A DNA stretch of 64,000 nucleotides from Aldehydirespirator sp965116195. GTDB lineage: Bacteria; Actinomycetota; Acidimicrobiia; Acidimicrobiales; Aldehydirespiratoraceae. The first letter of the stretch is position 1, and the number at the start of each line of letters is the position of its first letter. The DNA lies in NCBI GenBank assembly GCA_965116195.1, contig OZ220491.1:1550001-1614000 (forward strand), read 5' to 3'. Below are positions 42,934 to 51,725 of this stretch, piece by piece. A program made the position numbers and the translations under genes. Below the pieces are notes generated by a model that had not been told where the DNA came from, did not search any database, and saw nothing but the letters and a program-made list of their open reading frames with translations.

Positions 42934-45009
42934 ATGTTGTTGGAAGCACTCCGCCGAGCGGAGACCGCTGTGAAGGAAGCACTTGCGTTGGCTTCGGCTG
43001 GTGGGGTTTCTTGTGACGAGTTGCGTGACGCGTTGGCGGTGACCAAAACTGTTGCCGGGGTTGTTGCTGCTGCTCAGACGCATCTCGCGTCGGCCATCGC
43101 CAAGACGGAGCGACATGGTGACGGTGGTACCGGGGTTCTTGCCGAGACTACGGGGTTGACAAGGCGTGAGGCGCGTGGGCAGGTCAAGACTGCCAAGGCG
43201 ATTGCCGGGGTGCCTTCGGTTCGTGACGCCGTTGCGCAGGGTCGGGTGTCGTTGGCGAATGCCAAGCGGTTGGCCGATGCGGTGGAGCGCACCAGTGCTG
43301 GTGCGGTTGAAGCTGATGGTGGGTTGTTGCAGATGGCTGAGTCGATGCGGGCTGATGAGTTCACCAAAGAGGCGCGTCGTTGGATTGCCGAGCAACAAGA
43401 TGATGGTGGTGAGGCTGACTATCAGCGCAGGCGAGCCAAGCGCTGTGTGCGGGTCTGGAACAGCGACAACGGCATGGTCGAACTCCACGGTACGTTTGAT
43501 TCTCTCACCGGCCAGCGCATCGGCAACCGACTCCGAGCCGAAGCCAACCGGCTCTACCAAAACGACAAAAAACATGCCAGCGCATACGGCAGCCACGAAG
43601 GCTCCGGCAGCAGGCAGAGCAATGGCAGCAGTAACCGTAACGACGGTGGTTCTGGTAGCGGTAAGCCCAACAGAAAACATGCAGGTGACGGGCGGCGTAC
43701 TTACGATCAGTGCATGGCCGACGCCCTGGACAACCTCACCTCAAACACCACCACGGCCACCAGTGCCAGTGCCAGCTCCAGAAGTGCTGCTGACTCCGAC
43801 ACCGGAACGCTCATCAGTCACGACGAGACGACTCGCACAAAAACCAGACACGCCACTGACACCGGCACGACTACCGACAACAACCAGACTGCTCACACAA
43901 GCACCGAACCAACTACCGGTGACCAAGACAACGGAGTAGCCATCAGCAACGACGAGACGACTCGCACAAAAACCAGACACGCCACTGACACCGGCACGAC
44001 TACCGACAACAACCAGACTGCTCACACAAGCACCGAACCAACTACCGGTGACCAAGACAACGGAGTAGCCATCAGCAACGACGAGACGACTCGCACAAAT
44101 ACCGGACACGCCGCTGACACCGGCACGACTACCGACAACAGCCAGACTGCTCACACAAGCACCGAACGAACTACCGGTGACCAAGACAACGGAGTAGCCA
44201 TCAGCAACGACGAGACGACTCGCACAAATACCGGACACGCCGCTGACACCGGCACGACTACCGACAACAGCCAGACTGCTCACACAAGCACCGAACGAAC
44301 TACCGGTGACCAAGACAACGGAGTAGCCATCAGCAACGGCGAAACGGCTCGCACAGGTACGGGCAACCAAACGCGCTCGGGTGCCGACAGCGTTAACAAA
44401 GCGGGGGTTGCTGATGATGCTGATCCGGGCACCTGCACATGCCGGGTTGGTGCTGATAACGGTGCGGGGGTCGACAGCGGGGCCGACGGTGAAAGTACGC
44501 GTTTGGGTAGGGCGTTTGCGGATATCTGTGTGATTGTTCAAGTTGATGCTGCTACCGGTGAGGTTGTGGCGCAACTGCCTGATGGGGAACGGCTGCCTGA
44601 CAGTGTGTTGGACAAACTCACCTGCAACGCGCGGCTTTCTGTGATCTTGTCCACTGCCAGGGGTCAGCCCATCTGGCGTGCTATTGCTTCTCGTGCTGCC
44701 ACCAAAACACAACGAAGGCTGCTGCTGGCACGCTGGGGCGGGTGTTTTCACTGCGCAGCACACCCGGCGATGTGTCAGATCCATCACATCGTACCTGTGG
44801 CACAGGGCGGCAAAACCAAAATCGACAACCTGATCCCGGTGTGTTGGGAATGTCACGACCTGATCCATCACAACCACTGGCAAATCCACAAACGACCCGA
44901 CGGAAACCACACCCTGCACCCACCAAACCGACGCCATCACGGACCCGCACACGCCCCCGAACAACCCCTGCTATTCACACAAACCAGTCACAACAACCAT
45001 GACCTGTAA
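42934..45009 (+). CDS. DUF222-HNH protein with a 43-residue repeat insert
   Basis: 691 residues. The N-terminal DUF222 part (about 1-215) has SCDELRDALAVTKTVAGVVA, GLTRREARGQVKTAKAI and GVPSVRDAVAQGRVS. The C-terminal HNH nuclease domain (about 595-660) has the zinc/catalytic pattern CFHC..HPAMCQIHHIVPVAQGG, NLIPVCWECHDLIHHNH. Between them, about 285-470, is a Thr/Asp/Asn-rich insert of four 43-residue repeats. DUF222-HNH proteins (13E12 family) are common multi-copy genes of unknown role in actinobacteria. The ATG sits in an AT-rich, probably regulated, context. Confidence 0.85.
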   Translation: MLLEALRRAETAVKEALALASAGGVSCDELRDALAVTKTVAGVVAAAQTHLASAIAKTERHGDGGTGVLAETTGLTRREARGQVKTAKAIAGVPSVRDAVAQGRVSLANAKRLADAVERTSAGAVEADGGLLQMAESMRADEFTKEARRWIAEQQDDGGEADYQRRRAKRCVRVWNSDNGMVELHGTFDSLTGQRIGNRLRAEANRLYQNDKKHASAYGSHEGSGSRQSNGSSNRNDGGSGSGKPNRKHAGDGRRTYDQCMADALDNLTSNTTTATSASASSRSAADSDTGTLISHDETTRTKTRHATDTGTTTDNNQTAHTSTEPTTGDQDNGVAISNDETTRTKTRHATDTGTTTDNNQTAHTSTEPTTGDQDNGVAISNDETTRTNTGHAADTGTTTDNSQTAHTSTERTTGDQDNGVAISNDETTRTNTGHAADTGTTTDNSQTAHTSTERTTGDQDNGVAISNGETARTGTGNQTRSGADSVNKAGVADDADPGTCTCRVGADNGAGVDSGADGESTRLGRAFADICVIVQVDAATGEVVAQLPDGERLPDSVLDKLTCNARLSVILSTARGQPIWRAIASRAATKTQRRLLLARWGGCFHCAAHPAMCQIHHIVPVAQGGKTKIDNLIPVCWECHDLIHHNHWQIHKRPDGNHTLHPPNRRHHGPAHAPEQPLLFTQTSHNNHDL
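43800..44345 (+). repeat. 129-bp in-frame tandem repeat in the DUF222-HNH gene
   Basis: AACTACCGGT starts at 43911, 44040, 44169 and 44298, exactly 129 bp (43 codons) apart. Copies 1-2 and 3-4 form two sub-types (TKTRHATD against TNTGHAAD), showing stepwise expansion by doubling. Confidence 0.95.
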
Positions 45010-45417
45010 CCCTGTTCTGTCAACATGAGTACTCAAAGTTTACAGAAGGTTCAGGCCTTTGGGTCACATCTTGGGAGCCACGACCCTTGTCGGAGCGCAC
45101 ACTAAAAGTCGCCTCAGCCAAAGCGTCGAACCCCAGCTTGCATCCTCCGTTCAATCAATGCACCCATCACTCCAACAGAGTAACCATCAGTTAACGGGCT
45201 CGCGCTGCGCCTTCCACCAAGTACAGGCACAGGAAACCCCGTAGAGAACGGGAACAACCATCAGTTAACGGGCTCGCGCTGCGCCTTCGACCATGGACAG
45301 GCACAGGAAACCCCGTAGAGAACGGGAACAGCCATCAGTTGATGCTCTACACTGCTTCTTCCTGGCTTATCGACTTCGATATAAGCTCGATAGTTTGGTG
45401 TAATCAGCAGTTGACGT
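45010..45417. repeat. Intergenic region with a 74-bp tandem repeat
   Basis: The unit starting AACCATCAGTTAACGGGCTC occurs at 45182 and 45256, with a partial copy at 45330. It contains CCCGTAGAGAACGGG, a hairpin with 5-bp arms. The whole unit is conserved, unlike the 61-bp loci. The rest (45010-45181) holds nothing recognisable. Confidence 0.85.
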
Positions 45418-47295
45418 TTACGCCGCGTCTTCCAACTCGGCGTTTTCGTCGTCGGGCAGGTCGATGTCGCGCTCATCTTCGTCTGTCTCGGTCTCAGTCG
45501 CAACTGGTCTGCCCATCGCATCAGCAACGAGGTCCGACAGAGCGATCAGTCGTGCCTCGAAGAAGGAGCCAAAGTCGTCGTTACGAAGGTGTTCAGGCTC
45601 AATAAGGTGAGATCGCAGAATATCGTCCAGCACGTCGCAAGACACACCTTCCCGTTCTTCGATTCTGCGAAGATACACTGAGGGAGCATTGCCACCGATT
45701 GAGATGTTGGAGGCCCTTGACAGCGGAGTCTTGTTTACAATCGAGTTGAAAACTGCGGGCGTGACGTCGTGATCTGCACACCACTTTTTCGGGAATATGT
45801 GATGGATATCGATCCGATCATTGAAAAATGTCATGATTTCCGCAGTGCGATTTGTGCTGAAGTCTCGACACCCTCTGCGCATCAGCAGCGCGTGAATTCC
45901 CTTATAAGCCGCTGAAAGGCGAAAACGCAGCGAACGAAGACGTTCTCGTCGAAAGATGGCATCATCAACGGAATAGTGGCCTGAGTCTTGGTTCTGGATC
46001 TGATTCACCATCTGATGCACATCTCTGGCGAGGCGCGTGTCAGTGCTAGAACCATATAGCTCACCCAATGTGACGCACCAAAACCAGCGAGCGATTTTCT
46101 CCCTCGCGGCAGTTGTTTGGGCTTCCCGTCCCAGAATTGCAAAAGTGGAAGCAAGTCCGACAATAAGATCACGGTAAGGTAGATCTTTGTACCAGATGAT
46201 CTTCTGCTCATTCAAGAAGGCAGCTGCTTCTCTCATGCCCTCCTCAACCGCGTCTGCATGACGGCGGTAACTGTCAAGTGGAAGAGCCAACAGTGCGTCT
46301 CGCTTACAGCTGATCTCGGGTAGATCCCTACCTTGGAAGCCTTCATTTGCTCGTTCCAACCAACGCTTCCGCGTGTGCAGCAGTGAGCATGCTTTCAGAA
46401 AGTCGGTGCTGGAGACCTGAGTAAGCACATTACGTGGATAGGGAGAGCCCAGAATTCGTTCTCTGCGTCCGGTTTCGGACCTGTCATCCGGACCGCCCCA
46501 GTCATGCCGTAGATCAAAATTGTGTGCAGCATAGATGGCCGTAAGAAGTTCGAACACATCAAGTTTCTTGCCGCCCACGTTTACTTTCTCGAAGACAAGA
46601 CATATCGCATCACGCTTGCTGTCTTTACTTAGGCGGATCACCGGCATCTTGTATCGTGTAATCTTATCGAGTATTTGCATATCTAGATCTCGCTCAATGT
46701 CAGAAACATCCGTTCCCTTGTTCCGCCAATGGGTCCGCCATCCATAGTACCAGTCTCGAGTTCGCCGAATGTCAAAAACACAGTTCAGTGGAAACATCTG
46801 TTCCTCGAACTCCCTATCTGCCGTAGAGATATCCAGTTCAATGTCTCGCCCGAAGTTTTTCCGGATGATTCGATCCTCTGGCACTCCAATAATCGCATCC
46901 TCTATGTCCGCCTTTGCTGACAGGGCTTTACATACGTCCAGATAGTAGAATCGAGCAACCTCTTTCTTGTGAGCGTTTAGCGTCCGGACCGGCATATCGG
47001 CATAGGTTGACTGGTAAAGAGAGGTGATGCGTTGCTGACCGTCGAGCAATAACTCGTGAGGCTCAGTGTCTTGAGCAGGCACACCGGCAAGCAGGCGGGG
47101 CTTGAACCGAACATCACCTCCGGTTTGGAGAGTCAGAAGCGCGCCTACTGGAAAACCCTTGGCGACGGAGGCAATGAGGCTACGCACGTCATCGTCGCCC
47201 CATACATACTCTCTCTGGAAATCAGGAAGCTGCAGGCGACCCTCGTGGGCATCACGCAGGATGTCTTTCAAGTCCTCTTTCGTCGTGTCGAACAT
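45418..47295 (-). CDS. DUF262 (GmrS/ParB-nuclease-like) domain protein with an HNH-like C-terminal part
   Basis: 625 residues from ATG 47295, with GGAAAGGG upstream (a start at 47340 is less likely). The N-terminal DUF262 domain has LQLPDFQREYVWGDDDVRSL and the signature LLLDGQQRITSLYQ. A C-terminal segment IDIHHIFPKKWC with NSIVNKTPLS is the DUF1524-type HNH motif. The pair of domains is that of GmrSD, a type IV restriction enzyme acting on modified DNA, so a defence role is plausible. The C-terminus is acidic. It is not in an operon with other defence genes, and its codon use is less GC-biased than its neighbours. Confidence 0.82.
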   Translation of the reverse strand: MFDTTKEDLKDILRDAHEGRLQLPDFQREYVWGDDDVRSLIASVAKGFPVGALLTLQTGGDVRFKPRLLAGVPAQDTEPHELLLDGQQRITSLYQSTYADMPVRTLNAHKKEVARFYYLDVCKALSAKADIEDAIIGVPEDRIIRKNFGRDIELDISTADREFEEQMFPLNCVFDIRRTRDWYYGWRTHWRNKGTDVSDIERDLDMQILDKITRYKMPVIRLSKDSKRDAICLVFEKVNVGGKKLDVFELLTAIYAAHNFDLRHDWGGPDDRSETGRRERILGSPYPRNVLTQVSSTDFLKACSLLHTRKRWLERANEGFQGRDLPEISCKRDALLALPLDSYRRHADAVEEGMREAAAFLNEQKIIWYKDLPYRDLIVGLASTFAILGREAQTTAAREKIARWFWCVTLGELYGSSTDTRLARDVHQMVNQIQNQDSGHYSVDDAIFRRERLRSLRFRLSAAYKGIHALLMRRGCRDFSTNRTAEIMTFFNDRIDIHHIFPKKWCADHDVTPAVFNSIVNKTPLSRASNISIGGNAPSVYLRRIEEREGVSCDVLDDILRSHLIEPEHLRNDDFGSFFEARLIALSDLVADAMGRPVATETETDEDERDIDLPDDENAELEDAA

Positions 47296-47340
47296 ATGCA
47301 AACCCTTTCCGACGGCAGAACTCCAATCTATCGAGCCCAT

Positions 47341-47593
47341 CCTTCAGTCGGGTTGAGTGCCTCACAGATCGGACCTCAACACCATGGGGCGAACCGTATG
47401 GGGTTGAGCATCGGCACCGACCATCGGCACCGACCATCGGCACCGACCGTGTCACGGCTGCGCTGAGGGTGTGACGGGAGTGTTTGAGGATGGTTGACAG
47501 TTAGTCGAGGATGGTTGACAGTTAGTCGTGGATGGGGCCACTGGAACAACACGCCCTGCGTGGTGGGCTATCGCGTTCGAGGATGGTTGACAG
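47341..47593. repeat. Short tandem repeats between the DUF262 and xdhC genes
   Basis: CATCGGCACCGAC recurs three times at 15-bp spacing (47408-47450). GAGGATGGTTGACAGTTAGTC occurs at 47486, 47507 and 47579; the last runs into the xdhC stop, and GTCGTGGATGGGGCC, the xdhC 3' end, is present twice. Confidence 0.85.
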
Positions 47594-48691
47594 TTAGTCG
47601 TGGATGGGGCCGGTGGTTGTTGACAAAGAACGCGCTCCCCTGCCGGTTCGCATGGCGATTATCTCTGACACAATCGATACTGCTGTTTCCTCGGGCGTTG
47701 CTGCCCCGATGTCCAAGCCGATCGGTGACCGCAGGCGACCCAACTGCTCATCGGTGAGACCGGCACGCACAAGTCTCGCAGTGCGATCATCGTGGGTACG
47801 GCGACTGCCCATCACGCCGATGTAACCGGCATCGGTCTGCAGGGCTGTGGTGATGGCCGGCACGTCGAACTTGGCATCATGGGTGAGCACGCACACCGCA
47901 TCCCTCGGCCCCAGATCCGAGCCGAGCTCATTGAGCAGGCGGTCGGGCCATGACACCACCACATCGTCAGCCATTGGAAACCGCTTTACCGTGGCAAAAG
48001 TCGCACGAGCATCACAGACGATCACCTTGTAGCCGAGCACCTTGGCTACTCGTGCCAGCGCCGCGGTGAAATCAACAGCACCGAAAATGACCATCAATGG
48101 CGGCGGAGCGAACGACTCCACGAACACCGCCACATCTTGCCCGCGTACCTCGCCTTGTTGTGAATAGCGCCGGATACCGGAACGACCCGCGGCCAGTTCC
48201 CCGCGTGCGTCACGCTCAACGGAGCGATCCAGGCCCGGACTGCCCAGAGAACCGACCGATGCAGTGCCAGCAGCCCGCACCAGCAACTTGGCACCCGTGC
48301 CGTGACCCTCAACAACGGTTGCCAGTGCCACCGGTACCTGTTGTGCCAGATCAGCGCTCAACACCGAAAGAACTGAATCCCAACGCAGCGACTCGATGAA
48401 CAGGTGGATCGTCCCGCCACAGGTGAGACCAACAGCGAAAGCCTCATCGTCGCTGTAGCCGAAGGTGACCATACGAGGCTCGCCGGTCTCCATGACCGTC
48501 AGACACTCGGTGACAACTGCACCCTCCACACAACCGCCCGACACCGAGCCGACCACCTCGCCCTCGGCTGTGGCTGCCATGGCTGCACCAGGTGCACGCG
48601 GCCCAGACCCTTCCAGATCAACGACCCGCGCCAGCGCCGCCGTCACACCGCCTCGCTGCCAGCGATCCAGATCAGACAAAATCTCTTTCAT
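47594..48691 (-). CDS. xdhC: XdhC/CoxI-family molybdenum hydroxylase maturation factor
   Basis: 365 residues from ATG 48691. The XdhC N-terminal region has LARVVDLEGSGPRAPGAAMA with SVSGGCVEGAVV, and GLTCGGTIHLFIE carries the conserved Cys. The Rossmann C-terminal domain has VIFGAVDFTAALARVAKVLGY and YIGVMGSRRTHDDR. These proteins sulfurate and insert the molybdenum cofactor into xanthine dehydrogenase/CO dehydrogenase-type enzymes. It belongs functionally with the VWA and MoxR genes next door and with the large subunit at 63 kb. Confidence 0.9.
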   Translation of the reverse strand: MKEILSDLDRWQRGGVTAALARVVDLEGSGPRAPGAAMAATAEGEVVGSVSGGCVEGAVVTECLTVMETGEPRMVTFGYSDDEAFAVGLTCGGTIHLFIESLRWDSVLSVLSADLAQQVPVALATVVEGHGTGAKLLVRAAGTASVGSLGSPGLDRSVERDARGELAAGRSGIRRYSQQGEVRGQDVAVFVESFAPPPLMVIFGAVDFTAALARVAKVLGYKVIVCDARATFATVKRFPMADDVVVSWPDRLLNELGSDLGPRDAVCVLTHDAKFDVPAITTALQTDAGYIGVMGSRRTHDDRTARLVRAGLTDEQLGRLRSPIGLDIGAATPEETAVSIVSEIIAMRTGRGARSLSTTTGPIHD

Positions 48692-48992
48692 ACTTGCGCT
48701 CCCCGACCACACTTACCTGAGCCCGGCACCTCTGTCCAGAACCCACGACAGAGCCAAACCGTGCCACTCCCACTGCCACACCTGCCAGAATCCGGAGTTT
48801 CTGTCCAGAACGGCTACAGAGTCAAGGCGTGCCGCTCCTGCTGTCACAGCGGCCTGCTGCCAGTGTGAGCCGCTCGGCGGCTGATGATCCAACAGTTGGC
48901 AGCCTGGCCGCTGCGGTGTTTCATTAAGCAGTACCATCGGTCGCGGCCATGGAACCCTATCAACAGGTTGGCGGCCCAGCCGTTGCGGTGTT
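48692..48992. repeat. Intergenic repeats carrying copies of the VWA gene's 3' end
   Basis: Two sets. TCTGTCCAGAAC occurs at 48731 and 48800 (69 bp apart). On the minus strand the end of the VWA gene (QVLNET...) is repeated after its stop: GT(T/C)TCATT(G/A)AGCA occurs at 48918, 48990 and 49060 (72 and 70 bp apart). No gene is supported. Confidence 0.85.
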
Positions 48993-50318
48993 TCATTGAG
49001 CACCTGCGCGTCCAACCAACTTCCAACCGTTTGACCCAGGTGGCTGGCGGCGCGGCGATGTCTCATTGAGCACCTGCTCAGCCAACCGTTCGAGTGACTC
49101 AAGATTGTGTCCCTCCACAAAATCATCAACGTAGGGAAGAGCCGCAGCCATCCCGCGAGCCAGCGGTGCATAGCCAGGTGAGGCCTTGAGGGGATTGACC
49201 CACACAACTCGATGCGCCACGCGTGACAAACGCTGCATCTGCTCGGACATCTCGCCAGGATCGCCACGATCCCAACCGTCTGAGAGGATCACCACAAGCG
49301 CTCCACGGGCCATACCCCGACAGCCCCACTCGTCGTTGAAGACTCGAAGACCCTCGCCCAGACGGGTGCCGCCGCTCCAATCCAGCACTGCGCCCGACGC
49401 CGACTGCATGGCCCGGTCAGGATCGCGTGAAGACAACTCGCGGGTCAACCGAGTGAGCCGAGTACCCAGAGCAAACGCCTCCACACGGCTGCGCCCGGCC
49501 ACTGCTGCGTGCAGCAACCGCAACAAAGCACGCGCATAGCGTTCCATCGAACCCGAGACGTCCAACAGCAGCACCAGTCGCCTCGGCCGATGTCCGTTGA
49601 CACGCCGGTGCAGGCGCACAGGCTCTCCGTCAGCACGCAAAGCGGCTCGCACAGTTCGTCGTATATCAAGAAACCCCCTGCAGGTGCGGGTCGCTTCACG
49701 GCGACGGCTGGGACGAGTGGGGCCATGCCATCGCAGCCTTGCCATGAGCCTGCGGGCCTCCTCGAGTTCGCCGTCGGTGTAGTCGGCGAAGTCCTTGGCG
49801 GAGAGAGTCTCCGTTGCGCTGTAGCGCACCTGCACCACATCACCTGCGGGCTGCTGCTCATCATCACCGTCAGCATCTGCTTCGTCGCTGTCGGTCTGGA
49901 GCAGCACCGGCACGCTCACACCGGCCAGCGGGCCGCTGACGCTCAGCGGCGAACCGAGCCAGAACGAGGCAAAGACCGCGTCATAGGTGACCACATCCTC
50001 AAAGCAGTGCACCAGACAGGCACGGCCAGCCCAGTAAAGGTCGGATCGGCTGGTGACATCACACACCGACAGGGCCTCCGAGTACAGCAGCGTGGAGTTT
50101 AGCGACACCTCCAGACCAGCGCGCCGCAAAGAAGAAACAAAGCCAACCGCCACACCCACCACATCGGGGGCTTCCGGGGCCGACGTATCTGACACCCCAG
50201 CACCTGGTGACGCTGAACCCGAAGAACCCCAAGAACCCGATGAACCCGCTGCACTCGGTGACACAGCAGAGACTGAGGGAACAGCGCTTGATGTTGACAC
50301 CTGCAAAGAAGCGGTCAC
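48993..50318 (-). CDS. VWA-domain (CoxE-like) protein
   Basis: 441 residues from GTG 50318, overlapping the MoxR stop (GTGA). The N-terminal 60 residues are Ser/Pro/Ala-rich. The body matches the CoxE/VWA family: GFVSSLRRAGLEVSLN, then a von Willebrand A domain with the MIDAS motif LLDVSGSMERYARALL and a second LSDGWDRGDPGEM. With MoxR-type ATPases such proteins form metallo-chaperone complexes; in CO dehydrogenase clusters CoxD/CoxE assemble the CuSMoO2 centre. The C-terminal codons are the source of the tandem repeats downstream. Confidence 0.85.
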   Translation of the reverse strand: MTASLQVSTSSAVPSVSAVSPSAAGSSGSWGSSGSASPGAGVSDTSAPEAPDVVGVAVGFVSSLRRAGLEVSLNSTLLYSEALSVCDVTSRSDLYWAGRACLVHCFEDVVTYDAVFASFWLGSPLSVSGPLAGVSVPVLLQTDSDEADADGDDEQQPAGDVVQVRYSATETLSAKDFADYTDGELEEARRLMARLRWHGPTRPSRRREATRTCRGFLDIRRTVRAALRADGEPVRLHRRVNGHRPRRLVLLLDVSGSMERYARALLRLLHAAVAGRSRVEAFALGTRLTRLTRELSSRDPDRAMQSASGAVLDWSGGTRLGEGLRVFNDEWGCRGMARGALVVILSDGWDRGDPGEMSEQMQRLSRVAHRVVWVNPLKASPGYAPLARGMAAALPYVDDFVEGHNLESLERLAEQVLNETSPRRQPPGSNGWKLVGRAGAQ

Positions 50319-51238
50319 GTGCTGTGAAGTTCCACGGCAGCGGTGACGATGCCCGACAGGTCGTGATTGATCACCCGGTCGCGGTCTTCGCGGTACTTGA
50401 GCAAAGCGCCCAGCGCCGCGGACGCATTGGCCAAATCCAGCGTGGCCGCACCCAACAGGTTGAGGGCGCGCGCCCAGTCAATGGTCTCCGCCACTCCCGG
50501 AGGTTTGTAAAGGCCAACAGCGCGCACCGCAGCCGCAGCATGAGCCACCTGCTGTGACAATGACTCAGCAACCTCCGGTGCCCGAAGTCGGATGATCTCG
50601 GCCTCACGCTGCGGGCCGGGATGAGCTACCCAGTGATACAGGCAACGACGCTTGAGTGCGTCATGCACATCACGCGTGCGGTTGGAGGTGATGACCACCA
50701 CCGGCGGCTCAACAGCGGTGAAAGTGCCCAACTCCGGAATGGTGATTGAGTAGTCCGACAGCACTTCAAGCAGAAACGCCTCAAACTCGTCATCAGCACG
50801 ATCTACTTCATCCACCAGCAGCACCGGCGGCGGCCCGTCAACCGGTTCAATGGCCTGCAACAACGGCCGCCGCACCAGAAAACGCTCGTCATACAACTCA
50901 TCAGAGATATGAGCCTCGTCACCGGAGCGAGCCCTTCCCGTGGCCTCCATGGTTCGCAGATGCAGAAGTTGACGCGCATAGTCCCACTCGTACACAGCCT
51001 GCGCGGAGTCAATGCCCTCGTAGCACTGCAAGCGGATGAGTTGACCGCCGCCCCATTCCGAGACGACTTTGGCCACCTCGGTCTTGCCCACCCCGGGCTC
51101 ACCCTCCAACAACAGCGGCCGACTGAGACGCAGTGCCAAGAAGATCGCTGTGGAGAGGGCCTCATCGGGAAGGTAATCATGCTTGCGCAAGCCGTCGGCC
51201 ACATCTGCCACACAAGACACGCCACGTATATCTGACAT
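50315..51238 (-). CDS. MoxR-family AAA+ ATPase (CoxD-like)
   Basis: 307 residues from ATG 51238. It has Walker A LLEGEPGVGKTEVAKV, Walker B PVLLVDEVDRADDEFEAFLL, sensor 1 VVITSNRTRDVHDALKRRC, and the arginine-containing LKRRCLYHWVAHP. It is chaperone-like and coupled by overlap to the VWA gene. The pair with XdhC suggests maturation of a molybdenum hydroxylase; a general MoxR/VWA role is the alternative. Confidence 0.9.
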   Translation of the reverse strand: MSDIRGVSCVADVADGLRKHDYLPDEALSTAIFLALRLSRPLLLEGEPGVGKTEVAKVVSEWGGGQLIRLQCYEGIDSAQAVYEWDYARQLLHLRTMEATGRARSGDEAHISDELYDERFLVRRPLLQAIEPVDGPPPVLLVDEVDRADDEFEAFLLEVLSDYSITIPELGTFTAVEPPVVVITSNRTRDVHDALKRRCLYHWVAHPGPQREAEIIRLRAPEVAESLSQQVAHAAAAVRAVGLYKPPGVAETIDWARALNLLGAATLDLANASAALGALLKYREDRDRVINHDLSGIVTAAVELHST

Positions 51239-51282
51239 CTGCACCCTGCTGAGGATAGGCACAGACCGCCCCCAGAAGGACA

Positions 51283-51415
51283 GTTGGACCTCCAACCTCA
51301 GAACTCTGGGCGCGTCGCCACAGGCACAGAAGGCCTCAACAGGACGGTTGGACCTCCAACCTCAGAACTCTGGGCGCGTCGCCACAGGCACAGAAGGCCT
51401 CAACAGGACCGTTCG
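51283..51415. repeat. 64-bp tandem repeat between ftsB and moxR
   Basis: GTTGGACCTCCAACCTCAGA plus the next 44 bp occurs at 51283 and 51347, almost identical. The arms TTGGACCTCCAA form a small palindrome. Confidence 0.92.
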
Positions 51416-51416
51416 G

Positions 51417-51725
51417 CTACGGCAACGCCCGTGGCGCGACACAACCGCGCAAGCCGGCAACCGTGTACACCTCGGTGCCGGGCTCAACGTAGGGGCCGAA
51501 ACACAGCGCGGCCTGCCGCACAGCCTCATCACTGGTGCGCCACTTGAGTTCCTGCTCCAGCACGTTGACACGCTCCTCCAACTCTCTGGTGACCTGTTCA
51601 GCCTGGGAACGCTGACGATCCTGCTCGTTCCACGTGCTCAGCGACGATCTTCCCAACAGCAACGCCACTGACAGGATCGCGGTCACCAAGACGAGCAGCA
51701 GGATGCGCCGCGTCCAACGTCGCAT
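51417..51725 (-). CDS. ftsB: FtsB/DivIC-like septum formation protein
   Basis: 102 residues: one transmembrane helix (about 8-24), then a coiled-coil (QVTRELEERVNVLEQELKWR) and the conserved post-coil motif with EAVRQAALCFGPYVEPGTEV. It takes part in divisome assembly. It overlaps the enolase stop (TGATG), the classic eno-ftsB arrangement. Confidence 0.88.
   Translation of the reverse strand: MRRWTRRILLLVLVTAILSVALLLGRSSLSTWNEQDRQRSQAEQVTRELEERVNVLEQELKWRTSDEAVRQAALCFGPYVEPGTEVYTVAGLRGCVAPRALP

Noticed and set aside
45182..45340. Possible CRISPR array with hairpin CCCGT/ACGGG
   Set aside because: The full 74-bp unit is conserved; there are no distinct spacers and only two and a half copies.
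48713..49267. Minus-strand 184-residue frame downstream of the VWA gene
   Set aside because: It is built from repeated copies of the VWA gene's 3' end and overlaps that gene in another frame.
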